This document shows, in pieces, positions 42,747 through 52,231 of a stretch of 64,000 nucleotides of DNA (its first letter is position 1; every line of letters starts with the position of its first letter). The stretch is from HKCCE3408 sp038530555 (lineage in GTDB: Bacteria; Pseudomonadota; Alphaproteobacteria; Rhodobacterales; Rhodobacteraceae). The DNA lies in assembly GCA_038530555.1 (NCBI GenBank), contig JBCBCN010000008.1, forward strand, positions 151,510 through 215,509, read 5' to 3'. Below the pieces are notes generated by a model. That model was not told the DNA's origin, did not search any database, and saw nothing but the letters and a program-made list of their open reading frames with translations. A program made the position numbers and the translations under genes.

Positions 42747-44570
42747 TCATTCCGGCCCGAGGCGCGTCCCAGGCTCGGCCTCCAAGGCGCCGCTCGCCTG
42801 CAATTGATGGAGCCGCGCATAGGCGCCACCGCGAGCCATGAGCGCCTCGTGATCCCCTTCCTCAACCACGGCGCCGTTTTGCAGCACCACGATCTTGTCA
42901 GCGGCTCGAATGGTCGAGAGCCGATGCGCGATCACCAGGGTCGTGCGGCTCGCGCTCAGCCGGTTGAGCGCCTCCTGCACCAGGCGCTCACTTTCGGCAT
43001 CGAGCGCTGAAGTCGGCTCATCGAGAAGCAGGATCGGCGCGTCGCGCAGCATGGCGCGGGCAATCGCCACGCGCTGACGCTGTCCGCCCGAGAGAGCCGA
43101 GCCGCGCGGCCCGACCGGTGTTTGGAGGCCTTGCGGCAGATTTCGGGCAAACGCCATCACCGAAGCCGCCTCGGCCGCCGCGTTCAGCGCGTCATCGCTG
43201 GCATCGAGCCGACCCATGCGGATATTGTCGGCGATGCTGGCATCAAAAAGCGCGGTTTCCTGTCCGACGACGGCGATGGTATCGCGCAAGGCCTCGAGGC
43301 TGAGCCGATCAATCCGCGTGTCGCCCAGGGTGATGGTTCCGCTTTGCGGGTCGATCAGCCGGGTTAGAAGGCCGAAGACGGTGGTTTTTCCCGCGCCCGA
43401 AGGCCCAACCAGGGCGGTCGTCTGGCCAGGCTCGGCGCGAAACCTCAGGCCCCGCAGGACCGGCGTCTCGCCATAGGAAAACGCCACATCCTCAAAGGCC
43501 ACCGCGCCCGGCGTGAGGGGGGCGGGCTCAGCTGGGGCGTGGATCTCGGAGCGGCGATCCAAAAGCTCATAGAGCCGTTCGAGCGAGGCGACACCGGCCT
43601 GAAGCTGCGCGCCAAGGCCGAATAGGCGGCGCAGCGGGTCCAGGACCAGGGCCAAGGCGGTGAAAAACGACATGAACTGACCCACGGTCTTTTCACCATT
43701 GGCGATTTCCTGGCCGCCGAACCAGACCACAGACAAGAACGCCGTGGCAGAGATCAGATCGACCATCGAGGGCATCGCAGCACTTGCCCGCGCGGCGCGC
43801 ATCTGTTGGCGCAGATAGCTGGCCAGGCGGCCTGAGAAGAGCTTGCGCTGAAAGCTCTCGAGGCGGTTGACTTTGATGGCTTGGACGCCGTGGAAAATCT
43901 CATCGAGCTGGGTCGAGACGGCGCCCGCGGCGGCGCGCGCCTGATAGCTGTGGCTGCGCACCGAGCGTTGCAGAAGGTAGACCGGCAGGACCAGAAGCGG
44001 CACACCGGCCAGGGCGAGGAGCGACCAGCGCCAATCATTCAAAAGCATCACCGTAAGGAGCGCGATCAGCGCCACGCTGTCCCGCCCGAGCGAGGTGAAG
44101 GTGCCGGCCGCGACGCCCTGAAGCGTCAGCGTATCGCCGCGCACCCGTTCGATCATCGCGCCGGGGGGGATGTCTTGGAAAAGCTTGAGATCGAGCGTCA
44201 GGAGATGGCCCAGGATGCGGTCCTGCAGTGCGGCCACGACCTTTAGGCCGACACCGGTGATGATCAGGCGATGGGCATAGCCCGCCGTCGCGCGGACGAG
44301 AAACGCGCCCGCAATCAGGAGCGCGACCCAGAACGTGCTGCCGCTGTTTTCGCTGTCGAGGACGAGGTCAAACAGAGGCTCGATCATATAGGCCGCCGTG
44401 CCCAGCATCGCGCCCTCCAGCGACATCAGCACCAGGGCCACGCCCATGCGCGGCAGGTAGCGGCGGATGTGATCGCGCCAAAGCCGTCCGATCAGGCTGC
44501 GCGCGGAGGGCGGCGGGCCGGGGCGATCGTCGGTATTGGCGGGGGTTTGGGTCATCTTGGCGGCGGTCAT
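42747..44570 (-). CDS. ABC exporter, fused membrane and ATPase domains (MsbA-like)
   Basis: About 607 residues from the ATG at 44570 (another at 44555; no clear ribosome site for either; the long upstream frame is not coding-like). Six membrane helices precede residue 330. The ATPase domain has Walker A ALVGPSGAGKTTVFGLLTRL, Q loop VGQETALFDASIADNI, signature ALSGGQRQRVAIARA, Walker B PILLLDEPTSALD and the H-loop LVIAHRLST. It acts as a homodimer in the inner membrane. MsbA-type lipid A or phospholipid flipping, or drug export, are both possible. Confidence 0.9.
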   Translation of the reverse strand: MTAAKMTQTPANTDDRPGPPPSARSLIGRLWRDHIRRYLPRMGVALVLMSLEGAMLGTAAYMIEPLFDLVLDSENSGSTFWVALLIAGAFLVRATAGYAHRLIITGVGLKVVAALQDRILGHLLTLDLKLFQDIPPGAMIERVRGDTLTLQGVAAGTFTSLGRDSVALIALLTVMLLNDWRWSLLALAGVPLLVLPVYLLQRSVRSHSYQARAAAGAVSTQLDEIFHGVQAIKVNRLESFQRKLFSGRLASYLRQQMRAARASAAMPSMVDLISATAFLSVVWFGGQEIANGEKTVGQFMSFFTALALVLDPLRRLFGLGAQLQAGVASLERLYELLDRRSEIHAPAEPAPLTPGAVAFEDVAFSYGETPVLRGLRFRAEPGQTTALVGPSGAGKTTVFGLLTRLIDPQSGTITLGDTRIDRLSLEALRDTIAVVGQETALFDASIADNIRMGRLDASDDALNAAAEAASVMAFARNLPQGLQTPVGPRGSALSGGQRQRVAIARAMLRDAPILLLDEPTSALDAESERLVQEALNRLSASRTTLVIAHRLSTIRAADKIVVLQNGAVVEEGDHEALMARGGAYARLHQLQASGALEAEPGTRLGPE

Positions 44571-44744
44571 TTGGACGGGGCGGCCTTTATGGGCGGGTGC
44601 GCGGCGCATCTGTATCACCGGCTCTGGGCTGATACGCGATGGCTTGCACGCTGCCAAGCCTTGCGGTGGGGGCGTAACGGCGCGAGATTGCGCGGCAACG
44701 ACATACCCGCCCAGCAACAACATACCCGCAAGGAGACCGCAGCC

Positions 44745-45047
44745 ATGCCCAAAGGCTATATCATCGGCCATATCACCGTCACTGACCCGGAGGCCTATCC
44801 CGAATATGTGCGCCGGGACACGCCGATTTTGCACGGTCTTGGCGGGCGCTTCGTGGTGCGGGGCGGCACCTCTGAGGTCAAAGAGGGCGAGACCCATCAG
44901 CGCCATGTGGTGATCGAGTTTCCCAGCTATGAGGCGGCGCTCGCGGCCTATGACGACCCAGAGTATCAAGAGGTGGCCAAGATCCGCCATGGCGCGGCGG
45001 ACAGTGTGATCGTGGTGGTCGAGGGCTACGACGATCCGGGAAGCTGA
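44745..45047 (+). CDS. DUF1330 family protein
   Basis: 100 residues with an AAGGAG site before the ATG. Ferredoxin-like dimeric alpha/beta-barrel fold indicated by MPKGYIIGHITVTDPEAYPEYVRRDTPIL, GGRFVVRGGTSEVKEG, and VVIEFPSYEAALAAYDDPEYQEVAKIRHGAADSVIVVVEGYD. Function of DUF1330 proteins is not established. Divergent from the ABC exporter, converging on the AEC transporter with 9 bp between. Confidence 0.92.
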   Translation: MPKGYIIGHITVTDPEAYPEYVRRDTPILHGLGGRFVVRGGTSEVKEGETHQRHVVIEFPSYEAALAAYDDPEYQEVAKIRHGAADSVIVVVEGYDDPGS

Positions 45048-45056
45048 GGCGCGGCT

Positions 45057-45989
45057 CTAGCCCAGGACGGTGAGCCAGAGCGCAGCGGTACCCACCGACA
45101 AAGCCGTGCCGATCAGCACCGAGGTTGCCGCGACGCGCCTCGCCACACCGTACATATCCGCGAAGAGGTAGGAATTGACGCCCGGCGCCATCGCGGCCGT
45201 AAGCACGGCCGAGCGCAATTGGCCCGGGCTCAGATCGGTGACCCAGCGGCCCAGGCCGTAGACGATGACCGGGTGCAGCACGAGGGAAACGGCGCAGATA
45301 TAGAGGATCGTGCCCAGATCGCCCTCGGGCCGGTAGCGGTAGAGAACACCGCCCAAGCCGAAAAGGGCTGCTGGGATGGCGCCGCGGATCATCAGATGGA
45401 GCGCGTCGCTCAGGATACCCGGGACGGGCAGGGCGCTGAGATTGACGGCGAAGCCCGCGAGAATGCCAATCATCAGCGCATTGGAGAAGACCGCCCGCCC
45501 GACCTTAGTCGCGAGCGCCAGGGGCGCGCGGGTCTCGGCGCGGACCACCTCCATCACAGTGATGCCCAGCCCGTAGCAAAAGGCGGCGTGGACCGAGACG
45601 ATGGCGAAGTTGGGGGCGAGGGCCGGGGTGCCATAGGCCTGTTCGGTGATGGGCAGGCCCAGGAGGACGGAATTGGCGAAGAGGCAGGAAAAGCCGATGG
45701 CGACTGCGTCGGGCCAGGGTCTGGAGAAGAAGACCCGCGCGCCGATAAGCCCGGCCAGAAACGCGCTCGTTGAGCCGGTATAGAAGCTCAGGAGCAGGAC
45801 GACATCGAAGTCTTGGCCGAGGTCCAGGGTCGCGATGGCCGAAAATAGCAGGCATGGGATCGCGAATTTCTGGGCGAAATTCATCAACCCGTCGACATGG
45901 GCGTCGGAAAATAGGCCGCGCCAGGTTGCCAGATACCCTGCACCGATGATCAAAAAGACGGGCAGAACGACGCCCAGAAGCGCCGCCAT
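45057..45989 (-). CDS. AEC-family membrane transporter
   Basis: 310 residues with about ten hydrophobic helices, in the auxin efflux carrier pattern: AALLGVVLPVFLIIGAGYLATWRG at the start, FAIPCLLFSAIATL, FSCLFANSVLLGLPITEQAYG, and AMAPGVNSYLFADMYGVARRVAATSVLIGTALS at the end. Bacterial members move small organic acids such as malate or malonate; the substrate here is unknown. It is the last gene of the leftward operon from the SPOR lipoprotein; its start overlaps the preceding stop by one base. Confidence 0.9.
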   Translation of the reverse strand: MAALLGVVLPVFLIIGAGYLATWRGLFSDAHVDGLMNFAQKFAIPCLLFSAIATLDLGQDFDVVLLLSFYTGSTSAFLAGLIGARVFFSRPWPDAVAIGFSCLFANSVLLGLPITEQAYGTPALAPNFAIVSVHAAFCYGLGITVMEVVRAETRAPLALATKVGRAVFSNALMIGILAGFAVNLSALPVPGILSDALHLMIRGAIPAALFGLGGVLYRYRPEGDLGTILYICAVSLVLHPVIVYGLGRWVTDLSPGQLRSAVLTAAMAPGVNSYLFADMYGVARRVAATSVLIGTALSVGTAALWLTVLG

Positions 45990-46786
45990 CAGGCCGGAAA
46001 GCTCAGCGTCATGCCGTCAAAGGCGGGCGTGATATGCTCGGGCGTTTCGGCCTCGAGCGTGTGGTAGTCCAGATCGATATGCATATTCGTCAGCACGGCG
46101 CGGCGCGGCGCGGCCCGCGCGATCCAGTCAAGCGTGAGGGCCAGATGGGCGTGGCTCGGATGTGGGTCGCGGCGCAGGGCGTCGACGATCCAAGTGTCAA
46201 GGCCTTGGAGCTGTGGCCAGGCATCCTCGGGGATCTCCGAGACATCCGGCAGATAGGCCAAATCACCGATACGAAAGCCGAGCGCGTGGATATTGCCGTG
46301 CTCGACCTCGAAGGGCGTGAAATCAATCGCCCCGCCGGGTCCGTCCACGCTGAGGCTGTCGCCCAGATTGTGCAGCGTCAGGATCGGCGGATAGGCCGAG
46401 CCTTCGGGCTGCACGAAGGCATAGCCGAAGCGGTTCAGCAGGTCGTTTTGCGTGGCGCCATCGGCCCAGACGGGCAGGCGCGCGCGCATGTTGTAGACGA
46501 TCATCCGCAGGTCATCGAGGCCGTGGACATGGTCGGCATGGCTATGGGTATAGATGACGCCGTGCAGCTCGCCGATGCCCGCATCGAGCAATTGCGCGCG
46601 CAGATCGGGCGACGTGTCGATCAGGACATTCGTGGACTGATCCCCGTCGATCCTCTGCACCAGGAGCGAGCAGCGCCGCCGCGTGTTGCGCGGCTCATCG
46701 GGGTCGCAGGCGCCCCAATTATTGCCCAGGCGCGGCACTCCGCCGGATGAGCCGCAGCCCAGGATGGTGAAGCGCAGCTCGGCCAT
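45989..46786 (-). CDS. MBL-fold metallohydrolase (PhnP-like)
   Basis: 265 residues. Metal site motif YTHSHADHVHGLDDLR (HxHxDH), a further His in VEHGNIHALGF, Asp in LPDVSEIPE, and HPSHAHLAL. The N-terminus FTILGCGSSGGVPRLGNNWGACDP is typical of the PhnP/cyclic phosphodiesterase-like group that follows tatD in many alphaproteobacteria. Two divalent metals are expected. The substrate may be a cyclic phosphate but is not proven. Coupled to tatD by a one-base overlap. Confidence 0.9.
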   Translation of the reverse strand: MAELRFTILGCGSSGGVPRLGNNWGACDPDEPRNTRRRCSLLVQRIDGDQSTNVLIDTSPDLRAQLLDAGIGELHGVIYTHSHADHVHGLDDLRMIVYNMRARLPVWADGATQNDLLNRFGYAFVQPEGSAYPPILTLHNLGDSLSVDGPGGAIDFTPFEVEHGNIHALGFRIGDLAYLPDVSEIPEDAWPQLQGLDTWIVDALRRDPHPSHAHLALTLDWIARAAPRRAVLTNMHIDLDYHTLEAETPEHITPAFDGMTLSFPA

Positions 46787-47598
46787 CAGGCGGCCCCCGC
46801 GCTGGCCTGCCAGGTCGCGGCTTTGGCGAACAGGCGTTCGAAGTTCGCCTCGGTCTGGGCGGCGAAAGTGGCGTAATCCAGGCCGAACACCTCCGCGCCG
46901 ATAGCGGCCGTGTGCACGCTATAGGCGGGCTCGTTGCGCTTGCCGCGATAGGGCGGCGGGGCGAGGTAGGGGCTGTCGGTTTCGACCAGGATCCGGTCGA
47001 TGGGCGCGGCGGCAAAGATCTCGCGAAGCGCGGTGGATTTCGGGAAGGCCGCGATGCCCGACATCGAGAGGTAAAACCCAAGATCCAGCGCCGCCTCGGC
47101 CAGGGCGCGGCCCGAGGAAAAACAGTGCATGACGCAGGAATAGGCGCCCGCGCGGTGCTCCTCGGTCAGGATCCGCGCCATGTCATCATCGGCGTCGCGG
47201 GCATGGATGATCAGCGGAAGGCCGGTTTGCCGCGCGGCCTCGATATGCAGGCGTAGGCTTTGCTGCTGCGCGTCGGCGCTTTCGGCGGTGTAGTGATAGT
47301 CGAGCCCGGTCTCGCCGATGCCCACCAGCTTGGGATGCCGGGCCAGCTCGACCAGCTCGGTGACCTGGGCCATCGGTTCTTCGGCGACGCTCATCGGGTG
47401 GCTACCTACCGCCCAAAATACGCTGTCGAAGCGTTCGGCCAGGGCGCGCACCTGGGGCACGTTGCGCAGACGGGTGCAGATGCTGACCATACGGTGCACG
47501 CCGCCCGTCTCGGCGCGGGCGATCACGTCGGGCAAGTCTTGCGCGAGGTCTGGAAAATCCAGATGGCAATGGCTGTCGGTGATCTGAGCGATGTCGAT
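46786..47598 (-). CDS. tatD: TatD-family metal-dependent hydrolase/nuclease with unusual start
   Basis: About 270 residues. Metal ligands: ITDSHCHLDFPD, GIGETGLDYHYTAES, IIHARDADDD, CVMHCFSSG and VETDSPYLAPPPYRGKRNEP. TatD proteins are 3'-5' exonucleases or deoxyribonucleases with a role in DNA quality control. No in-frame ATG or GTG exists near the natural start. I place it at an ATC (47598), which has TGAGG 5 bases upstream and gives the family's usual length. An ATG directly before it, out of frame, runs straight into TGA. A TTG further upstream inside holB is the other option. Confidence 0.88.
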   Translation of the reverse strand: MDIAQITDSHCHLDFPDLAQDLPDVIARAETGGVHRMVSICTRLRNVPQVRALAERFDSVFWAVGSHPMSVAEEPMAQVTELVELARHPKLVGIGETGLDYHYTAESADAQQQSLRLHIEAARQTGLPLIIHARDADDDMARILTEEHRAGAYSCVMHCFSSGRALAEAALDLGFYLSMSGIAAFPKSTALREIFAAAPIDRILVETDSPYLAPPPYRGKRNEPAYSVHTAAIGAEVFGLDYATFAAQTEANFERLFAKAATWQASAGAA

Positions 47599-47626
47599 GG
47601 CCTCACATGTGCCGGGCGGTCTCAGC

Positions 47627-48739
47627 TCAGCCGCCCCGGTCCAGTCCCAGACAGATATCGAGGATGAGGGCAGAGGGGTCAAGGTTGACCGCCCGTCCGC
47701 GCCGGGCACGCGCGGCAAGCTCCTGAGCCTGCGCGGCCCAGCGGCGCCCGGCGGCGATATCGGGCGCCAGACGGCTGAGAAGCGCGGCCTCACCGGGCAG
47801 GATTTCGGGCGGTGGCGCGCCCGTGGCCCCGGTCCGGGCAAGACGGGCCATGAGCCGCTCCAAAAGGCCCACCGTCACTTCGAAGCGGCTGTCTTGGCCT
47901 CGGGCCCCGGCGGCCTCGGCCAGCTTAGCGGCACGGCCCCGGTCGAGCCGGGGCAGGGTGTCGAAAAGCGCCACCAGATTGGCGTAGAGCTCTGGCCCGC
48001 CGGCCGCCTCGAGCCGCGCGGCAACCCCGACCGAGCCCTCGCTCAGCGCGTAGAGCGCCGGGTCATGGGCGATCCCCGCCTGGGTCAGGGCGGCCTGGTG
48101 ATCCTCGGGGCTCAGCGCGGCCAGCCTCAGCCCGCGGCAGCGAGAGCGGATCGTGGGCAAAAGGCGGCTGGGCTGATGCGAAATGAGCAGCATCACGGTG
48201 CGCTCGGGCGGCTCTTCCAGCGCCTTCAGCAGGGCATTCGCGGCCGCGGCATTCATCTCATCGGCGGCATCGACGATGACCACGCGCATGGCGTTCTCAT
48301 CGCTTGCAAGCTGAAAAAAGCCTTTGAGTCTTCGGGTTTCATCGACACTGATCCGAGTGGCGATCTTTTCGGTTTTTGCGTCCCAGGCGCGGCGCAGGAG
48401 AAACAGCCTTGGCTCACTGAGCGCCGCGACACGGCGGGCGATCGGGTGATCGGGCGAAATGTCGAGGCTGTCGCTGGGGGGCGGGGCAAAAAGCGCATCA
48501 CTGCCCGGCGGTTCTTGGGACAGAAGGAACCGCGCAGCGCGCCAAGCCAGCGTCGCCTTACCGATGCCCTGGGCCCCGTGGATCAGCCAGGCATGGTGCA
48601 TCCGGCCGCTGTTGAAGGCGTCGAGCAGCGTGCGTTCGGCCTCCTTGTGGCCAAACACGCGCTCGGCCATGCGCGGATGGGGACAGCCCGGGGCGGCGTC
48701 CGCCTCGGGGGGTGCGGCCTCAGCGGGAAGCTCAACCAT
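47627..48739 (-). CDS. holB: DNA polymerase III delta' subunit
   Basis: 370 residues. Clamp-loader subunit of the replicative polymerase. AAA+ module with HAWLIHGAQGIGKATLAWRAARFLL, VVIVDAADEMNAAAANALLKALEEPPERTVMLLIS and RSRCRGLRL (sensor/arginine region). The C-terminal collar part follows. Its start overlaps the tmk stop by 8 bp, the conserved tmk-holB pairing, and tatD follows. Confidence 0.94.
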   Translation of the reverse strand: MVELPAEAAPPEADAAPGCPHPRMAERVFGHKEAERTLLDAFNSGRMHHAWLIHGAQGIGKATLAWRAARFLLSQEPPGSDALFAPPPSDSLDISPDHPIARRVAALSEPRLFLLRRAWDAKTEKIATRISVDETRRLKGFFQLASDENAMRVVIVDAADEMNAAAANALLKALEEPPERTVMLLISHQPSRLLPTIRSRCRGLRLAALSPEDHQAALTQAGIAHDPALYALSEGSVGVAARLEAAGGPELYANLVALFDTLPRLDRGRAAKLAEAAGARGQDSRFEVTVGLLERLMARLARTGATGAPPPEILPGEAALLSRLAPDIAAGRRWAAQAQELAARARRGRAVNLDPSALILDICLGLDRGG

Positions 48740-49367
48740 GGGAGAGCCGGGCGCTGACCTCGCGCCAAATGCGTTCGTGCAGCGCCACTGGCGCGCCCTC
48801 GGCCGGGATCAGGCGGCAGCGGTCGGAAAACTGCGCGGCGAGGGCGTGGAAGCCGTCATGCAGCTTTGTCTGAAAGGACAGGCCGAAATCCTCGAAGCGG
48901 TCTTCGCCCGAGGCGCGCGCAAGGCCACGCTCCAGCGCGGCTTCCGGGTCCATATCGAGGATCAGGGTGAGGTCGGGCTCAAGCCCTATGATGCTGGCAT
49001 GGATCTCATCGACAAGGGGGCGTAGATCACCGCGCGTGGCGCCTTGATAGACGCGGGTGCTGTCGGCGAAACGGTCGCAGATCACGACCTGACCCCGGTC
49101 GAGCGCGGGGCGGATCAGGCGTTCTACATGGTCGCGGCGCGCGGCAGTATAGAGCAGGATTTCGGTCTCAGCCGACCACCGCTGCGGATCGCCTTCGACC
49201 AGGAGGCGGCGGATCTCCTCGGCGCCTGGCGTGCCGCCCGGCTCCCGGGTTTGCAGGACGTCGTGGCCTTCGCGCCGCGCGCGCTCGGCCAACATGCCGG
49301 CCTGGGTCGACTTGCCCGAGCCGTCGATGCCTTCGAGCGAAATGAACACGCCTTGGGAGGATGCCAT
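48732..49367 (-). CDS. tmk: Thymidylate kinase
   Basis: dTMP to dTDP, ATP-dependent. 211 residues from the ATG at 49367; the longer frame to 49490 runs back into the carboxypeptidase gene. P-loop FISLEGIDGSGKSTQAGML, the substrate loop TREPGGTPGAEEIR, and VVICDRFADSTRVYQG with the DR(F/Y) and the nearby Ser. Starts 13 bp after the D,D-carboxypeptidase stop. Confidence 0.95.
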   Translation of the reverse strand: MASSQGVFISLEGIDGSGKSTQAGMLAERARREGHDVLQTREPGGTPGAEEIRRLLVEGDPQRWSAETEILLYTAARRDHVERLIRPALDRGQVVICDRFADSTRVYQGATRGDLRPLVDEIHASIIGLEPDLTLILDMDPEAALERGLARASGEDRFEDFGLSFQTKLHDGFHALAAQFSDRCRLIPAEGAPVALHERIWREVSARLSHG

Positions 49368-49380
49368 GGAGCTGCGGCGT

Positions 49381-50559
49381 TTAGCTGGCGTCGCCGCCGC
49401 GCGCGCCGAAGACCTCGTCCAGCACGATCCGAGCTGCGGCGCCCACGCGCGCACCAAAGCCGCCGCGTTCCACGTCTTCGGCGGCCACAACAGGGACGCG
49501 CGCGGTGTTGAAACCCTCGAGCCCGATCACCAATTCGCCGACCGGCTGGCCCGCGGTGACCGGCGCCTCAAGGGGGCCCTCATAGCTGAGCTCAGCCTGA
49601 AGATCGCCCGCATTGATCGCGGGCAGGAGCATCGTCACGCTCTCCTCCACGGTCAGGGGCACGCTGCCCTCGGCGCCCAAAAACACTTCCGCCTCGGCGA
49701 TGATCCGGCCCGGCGCGATCACTTCGCGCTCGGCGAATTGCCGGAAGGCCCAGTTGACGATCCGTTCGCTTTCTCGGGCGCGGCCGGCGGGGCTGTCCAT
49801 GCCGGTGATCACGAAAGTGACACGCCGGTCGCCCTGCACCGCCGAGCCTACAAGGCCGTAGCCCGCCTCTTGCGTGTGTCCGGTCTTGAGACCATCAGCG
49901 CCGATATTCATCTCCAGGATCGGATTGCGATTGAAGCGATTGTCGGGCGCGCGGCCATCGAAGGCGAACTCGGTTTCGGCGAAATAGGGGTAGTATTCGG
50001 GGAATTGGGTGACCAGCCGCTCGGCCAGGATGCCTAGATCGCGCATTGACATGACATGCCCCGGCGCGGGCCAGCCGTTGGAGTTGCGGAAGGTTGAGTC
50101 TTCCATACCCAATTGCCGCGCCCGTTCGGTCATGAGAGCGGCAAAGCCCGCCTCGGTGCCGTCGGGCGAGAGCGCTTCGGCCAGAACGGCGCTTGCGTCA
50201 TTTCCAGAAAGCACGACGACGCCGCGGATCAGATCCTCGACGCTCACCCGGTCTTGGGTGTTCAGAAACATCGTAGACCCGCCGTAATCCATCGCGGCTT
50301 GGCTGACAGGCAGCTCGGTGTCGAGCGCTAGGCGGCCGTCTTGCAGGGCCTCAAAGACCATATTGAGCGTCATCAGCTTGGACATCGAAGCGGGCGGCAG
50401 CGGCAGGCGCGCGTTGTGCTCAAGCAGGACCTGGCCGGTATTGTGATCGATCACGAAGGCCGCCTCGGCCTCGGTCTCAAAGACCATCTGCGCCCAGGCG
50501 AGGGCGGGCAAAAGGGTGAGGAGGGCGCCGAGAAAGGCGCGAGTGATGGGCAGCGTCAC
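49381..50559 (-). CDS. D-alanyl-D-alanine carboxypeptidase (PBP5/6 type)
   Basis: 392 residues. Signal peptide MTLPITRAFLGALLTLLPALAWA; active-site motifs in order: PPASMSKLMT (SxxK), VVLSGNDASA (SxN), and GLKTGHTQEAG (KTG). The C-terminal PBP5_C beta-rich domain (residues about 280-375) precedes a short tail that should be an amphipathic membrane anchor. Trims pentapeptides in the periplasm. Followed by tmk; preceded by the SPOR lipoprotein with 12 bp between. Confidence 0.94.
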   Translation of the reverse strand: MTLPITRAFLGALLTLLPALAWAQMVFETEAEAAFVIDHNTGQVLLEHNARLPLPPASMSKLMTLNMVFEALQDGRLALDTELPVSQAAMDYGGSTMFLNTQDRVSVEDLIRGVVVLSGNDASAVLAEALSPDGTEAGFAALMTERARQLGMEDSTFRNSNGWPAPGHVMSMRDLGILAERLVTQFPEYYPYFAETEFAFDGRAPDNRFNRNPILEMNIGADGLKTGHTQEAGYGLVGSAVQGDRRVTFVITGMDSPAGRARESERIVNWAFRQFAEREVIAPGRIIAEAEVFLGAEGSVPLTVEESVTMLLPAINAGDLQAELSYEGPLEAPVTAGQPVGELVIGLEGFNTARVPVVAAEDVERGGFGARVGAAARIVLDEVFGARGGDAS

Positions 50560-50571
50560 GGGCGGGGCCCC

Positions 50572-51783
50572 TTAATTGCTGACGAAGTACGCATCCTCAA
50601 AGCCAAGCCCGCGCACGGAGTCAAGGAGCGCGGCCCGTTCTTGGCTGTTTTGTGCCGGGCCGACCGTCAAGCGCCAATAGGGGCCGTTATTGCCCGTCTC
50701 GTTCAGGGTCGTGGGCACGATCCCCGCGCCGCGGAGCTGATCTGCAGCCGTGTTGGCGTTGTCCTGCGCCGTAAAGACGCCGACTTGGATGAAGGGACGG
50801 TCGAGCCGGTCATCGGTCTGTGCCGCACTGGTCTCGGGCCGGGTGGTCGGCGCCGATTGCGCGGTGTCCTCTTCCAGCGCGAGGCTGCTGACCTCGAACG
50901 CGGGCGGCGCGACAGAGGCGGCGGCATCGCTGACGCCTTCGAGGTCTGTGTCCAGATTGAAAGCCTCAGGCGTGCCCAGCTCGGCCGTTTGCGGCAGCGC
51001 GAGAACGCGGCTTGTGGCTAGGGCCGCCTCGGGGATCGCGGTATGGGCCGTTTGAGCCCTTGTAACGACGGCGGCCGCAAGCTCAAGCGGGTCGGCATCA
51101 GGATCGGCGGCCGGATCGGGGGCGCCAGCATCGGTCGCATCGAGCGCGGCAGTGGCCATAGCGGCGATGGCGCCCGCGCTGTCGTCTAAAGCCTCGGGCG
51201 CTGCATCAAGCGTCTCGGACGCAATATCGGCCCCAGCCAACAGCGTGTCCGGGTCTGCTTCGCCGAGGGCAGGTTCAGATGCCGGTTCCGGTGGCGGTAC
51301 GGCAATGTTGAGGGGTTCAGGCTCGGGTGCGCGGCGGAGCGCCACAATCTCGAGACTGGTCGGGGTGCCCGCAATCACGTTGATCGCATTCGCGGCATCG
51401 GACGAGACCATCAGATCGGGGCCGGGATTGTCACGCTCACGCCGGAAAAGGGCACCTGTGACGGTCTGGCCGGTCTCGGCATTGCGGATCAGGACACGCT
51501 CAGGGTCGACAACGTCAGGATGCGCGACCCAGACACCGCCGAGCGAGGGTCGCCCGTCCCAAAGACCTGTTTCTGAAGCATAAAAGACGTCTGGTGCTTC
51601 GACCTCTTGGCCGCTTGCCACGCTCTGCTGTGGGGCGGCAGGGGCCGCAGCCTCTGGCTCAGCGGCGAGACGCGCTTGTCCGAAAGGGGTTTGGAGGCCG
51701 TCGACACATGCCGCCAGTGAGAGCGCGGTGCCGCCAAAAAGCGCGACACGCAGCACCCGGTTTATCGGGGTCTTCACGATCAT
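50572..51783 (-). CDS. SPOR-domain lipoprotein
   Basis: 403 residues from the ATG at 51783, with GGAAG upstream. Lipoprotein signal VLRVALFGGTALSLAAC (lipobox LAAC). A long acidic Ala/Pro/Asp-rich linker occupies residues about 60-320. The SPOR domain at the end (DRPFIQVGVFTAQDNANTAADQL ... WRLTVGPAQNSQERAALLDSVRGLGFEDAYFV) binds glycan strands lacking stem peptides at division sites. First gene of the operon with the carboxypeptidase, which fits a wall-growth role. Some relatives are annotated as RlpA-associated, but no RlpA double-psi barrel is seen here. Confidence 0.88.
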   Translation of the reverse strand: MIVKTPINRVLRVALFGGTALSLAACVDGLQTPFGQARLAAEPEAAAPAAPQQSVASGQEVEAPDVFYASETGLWDGRPSLGGVWVAHPDVVDPERVLIRNAETGQTVTGALFRRERDNPGPDLMVSSDAANAINVIAGTPTSLEIVALRRAPEPEPLNIAVPPPEPASEPALGEADPDTLLAGADIASETLDAAPEALDDSAGAIAAMATAALDATDAGAPDPAADPDADPLELAAAVVTRAQTAHTAIPEAALATSRVLALPQTAELGTPEAFNLDTDLEGVSDAAASVAPPAFEVSSLALEEDTAQSAPTTRPETSAAQTDDRLDRPFIQVGVFTAQDNANTAADQLRGAGIVPTTLNETGNNGPYWRLTVGPAQNSQERAALLDSVRGLGFEDAYFVSN

Positions 51784-51981
51784 AATGACTTCCTGCTCTT
51801 GCCTCAAAATGCCCGGAAAGCCGCCGAACACTCTATGATTTCGCCTGTGTGACGCGGTTTTTCCTGCGCCTTATTCGCCATCAATACCGCGAAAAACGAA
51901 TCATGGCTAGTGTGCAGTCTTTTGATTTTCTGACTGTGGCCGTTCCAGAATCGATTGAGCTTGGATAGAGCGGGGCTTGTC

Positions 51982-52071
51982 GGAGGAGTGGCCGAGTGGT
52001 CGAAGGCACCGGTCTTGAAAACCGGCAGGCGGGAAACCGTCTCGTGGGTTCGAATCCCACCTCCTCCGCCA
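51982..52071 (+). tRNA. tRNA-Ser (anticodon TGA)
   Basis: 90 bases. Acceptor GGAGGAG (51982-51988) pairs with CTCCTCC (52061-52067), then G and an encoded CCA. D arm with GAGTGGTCGAAGG, anticodon stem CCGGT/ACCGG around CTTGAAA giving TGA, a long variable arm as in class II tRNA, and T loop TTCGAAT. The DNA becomes AT-rich directly after the CCA, so the gene marks the likely left edge of an accessory region. Confidence 0.96.
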
Positions 52072-52231
52072 ACAAAAAATTTTATATAATTGATTTTGAA
52101 CAGTAATTTTCATAGATCTAATTTTGGTTCCCACATTCGTTCCCACATCTGGCCCAACACAACCAGACCAATGCATGTCGAAACAACGAAGGCCGTTTAG
52201 CAGGTTCAACGGCTGGTATCAGGGATTATGT

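Noticed and set aside
51907..52209. Minus-strand frame over tRNA-Ser containing WRRRWDSNPR
   Set aside because: This peptide is a known false translation of the tRNA-Ser 3' end; the frame has no other coding signs.
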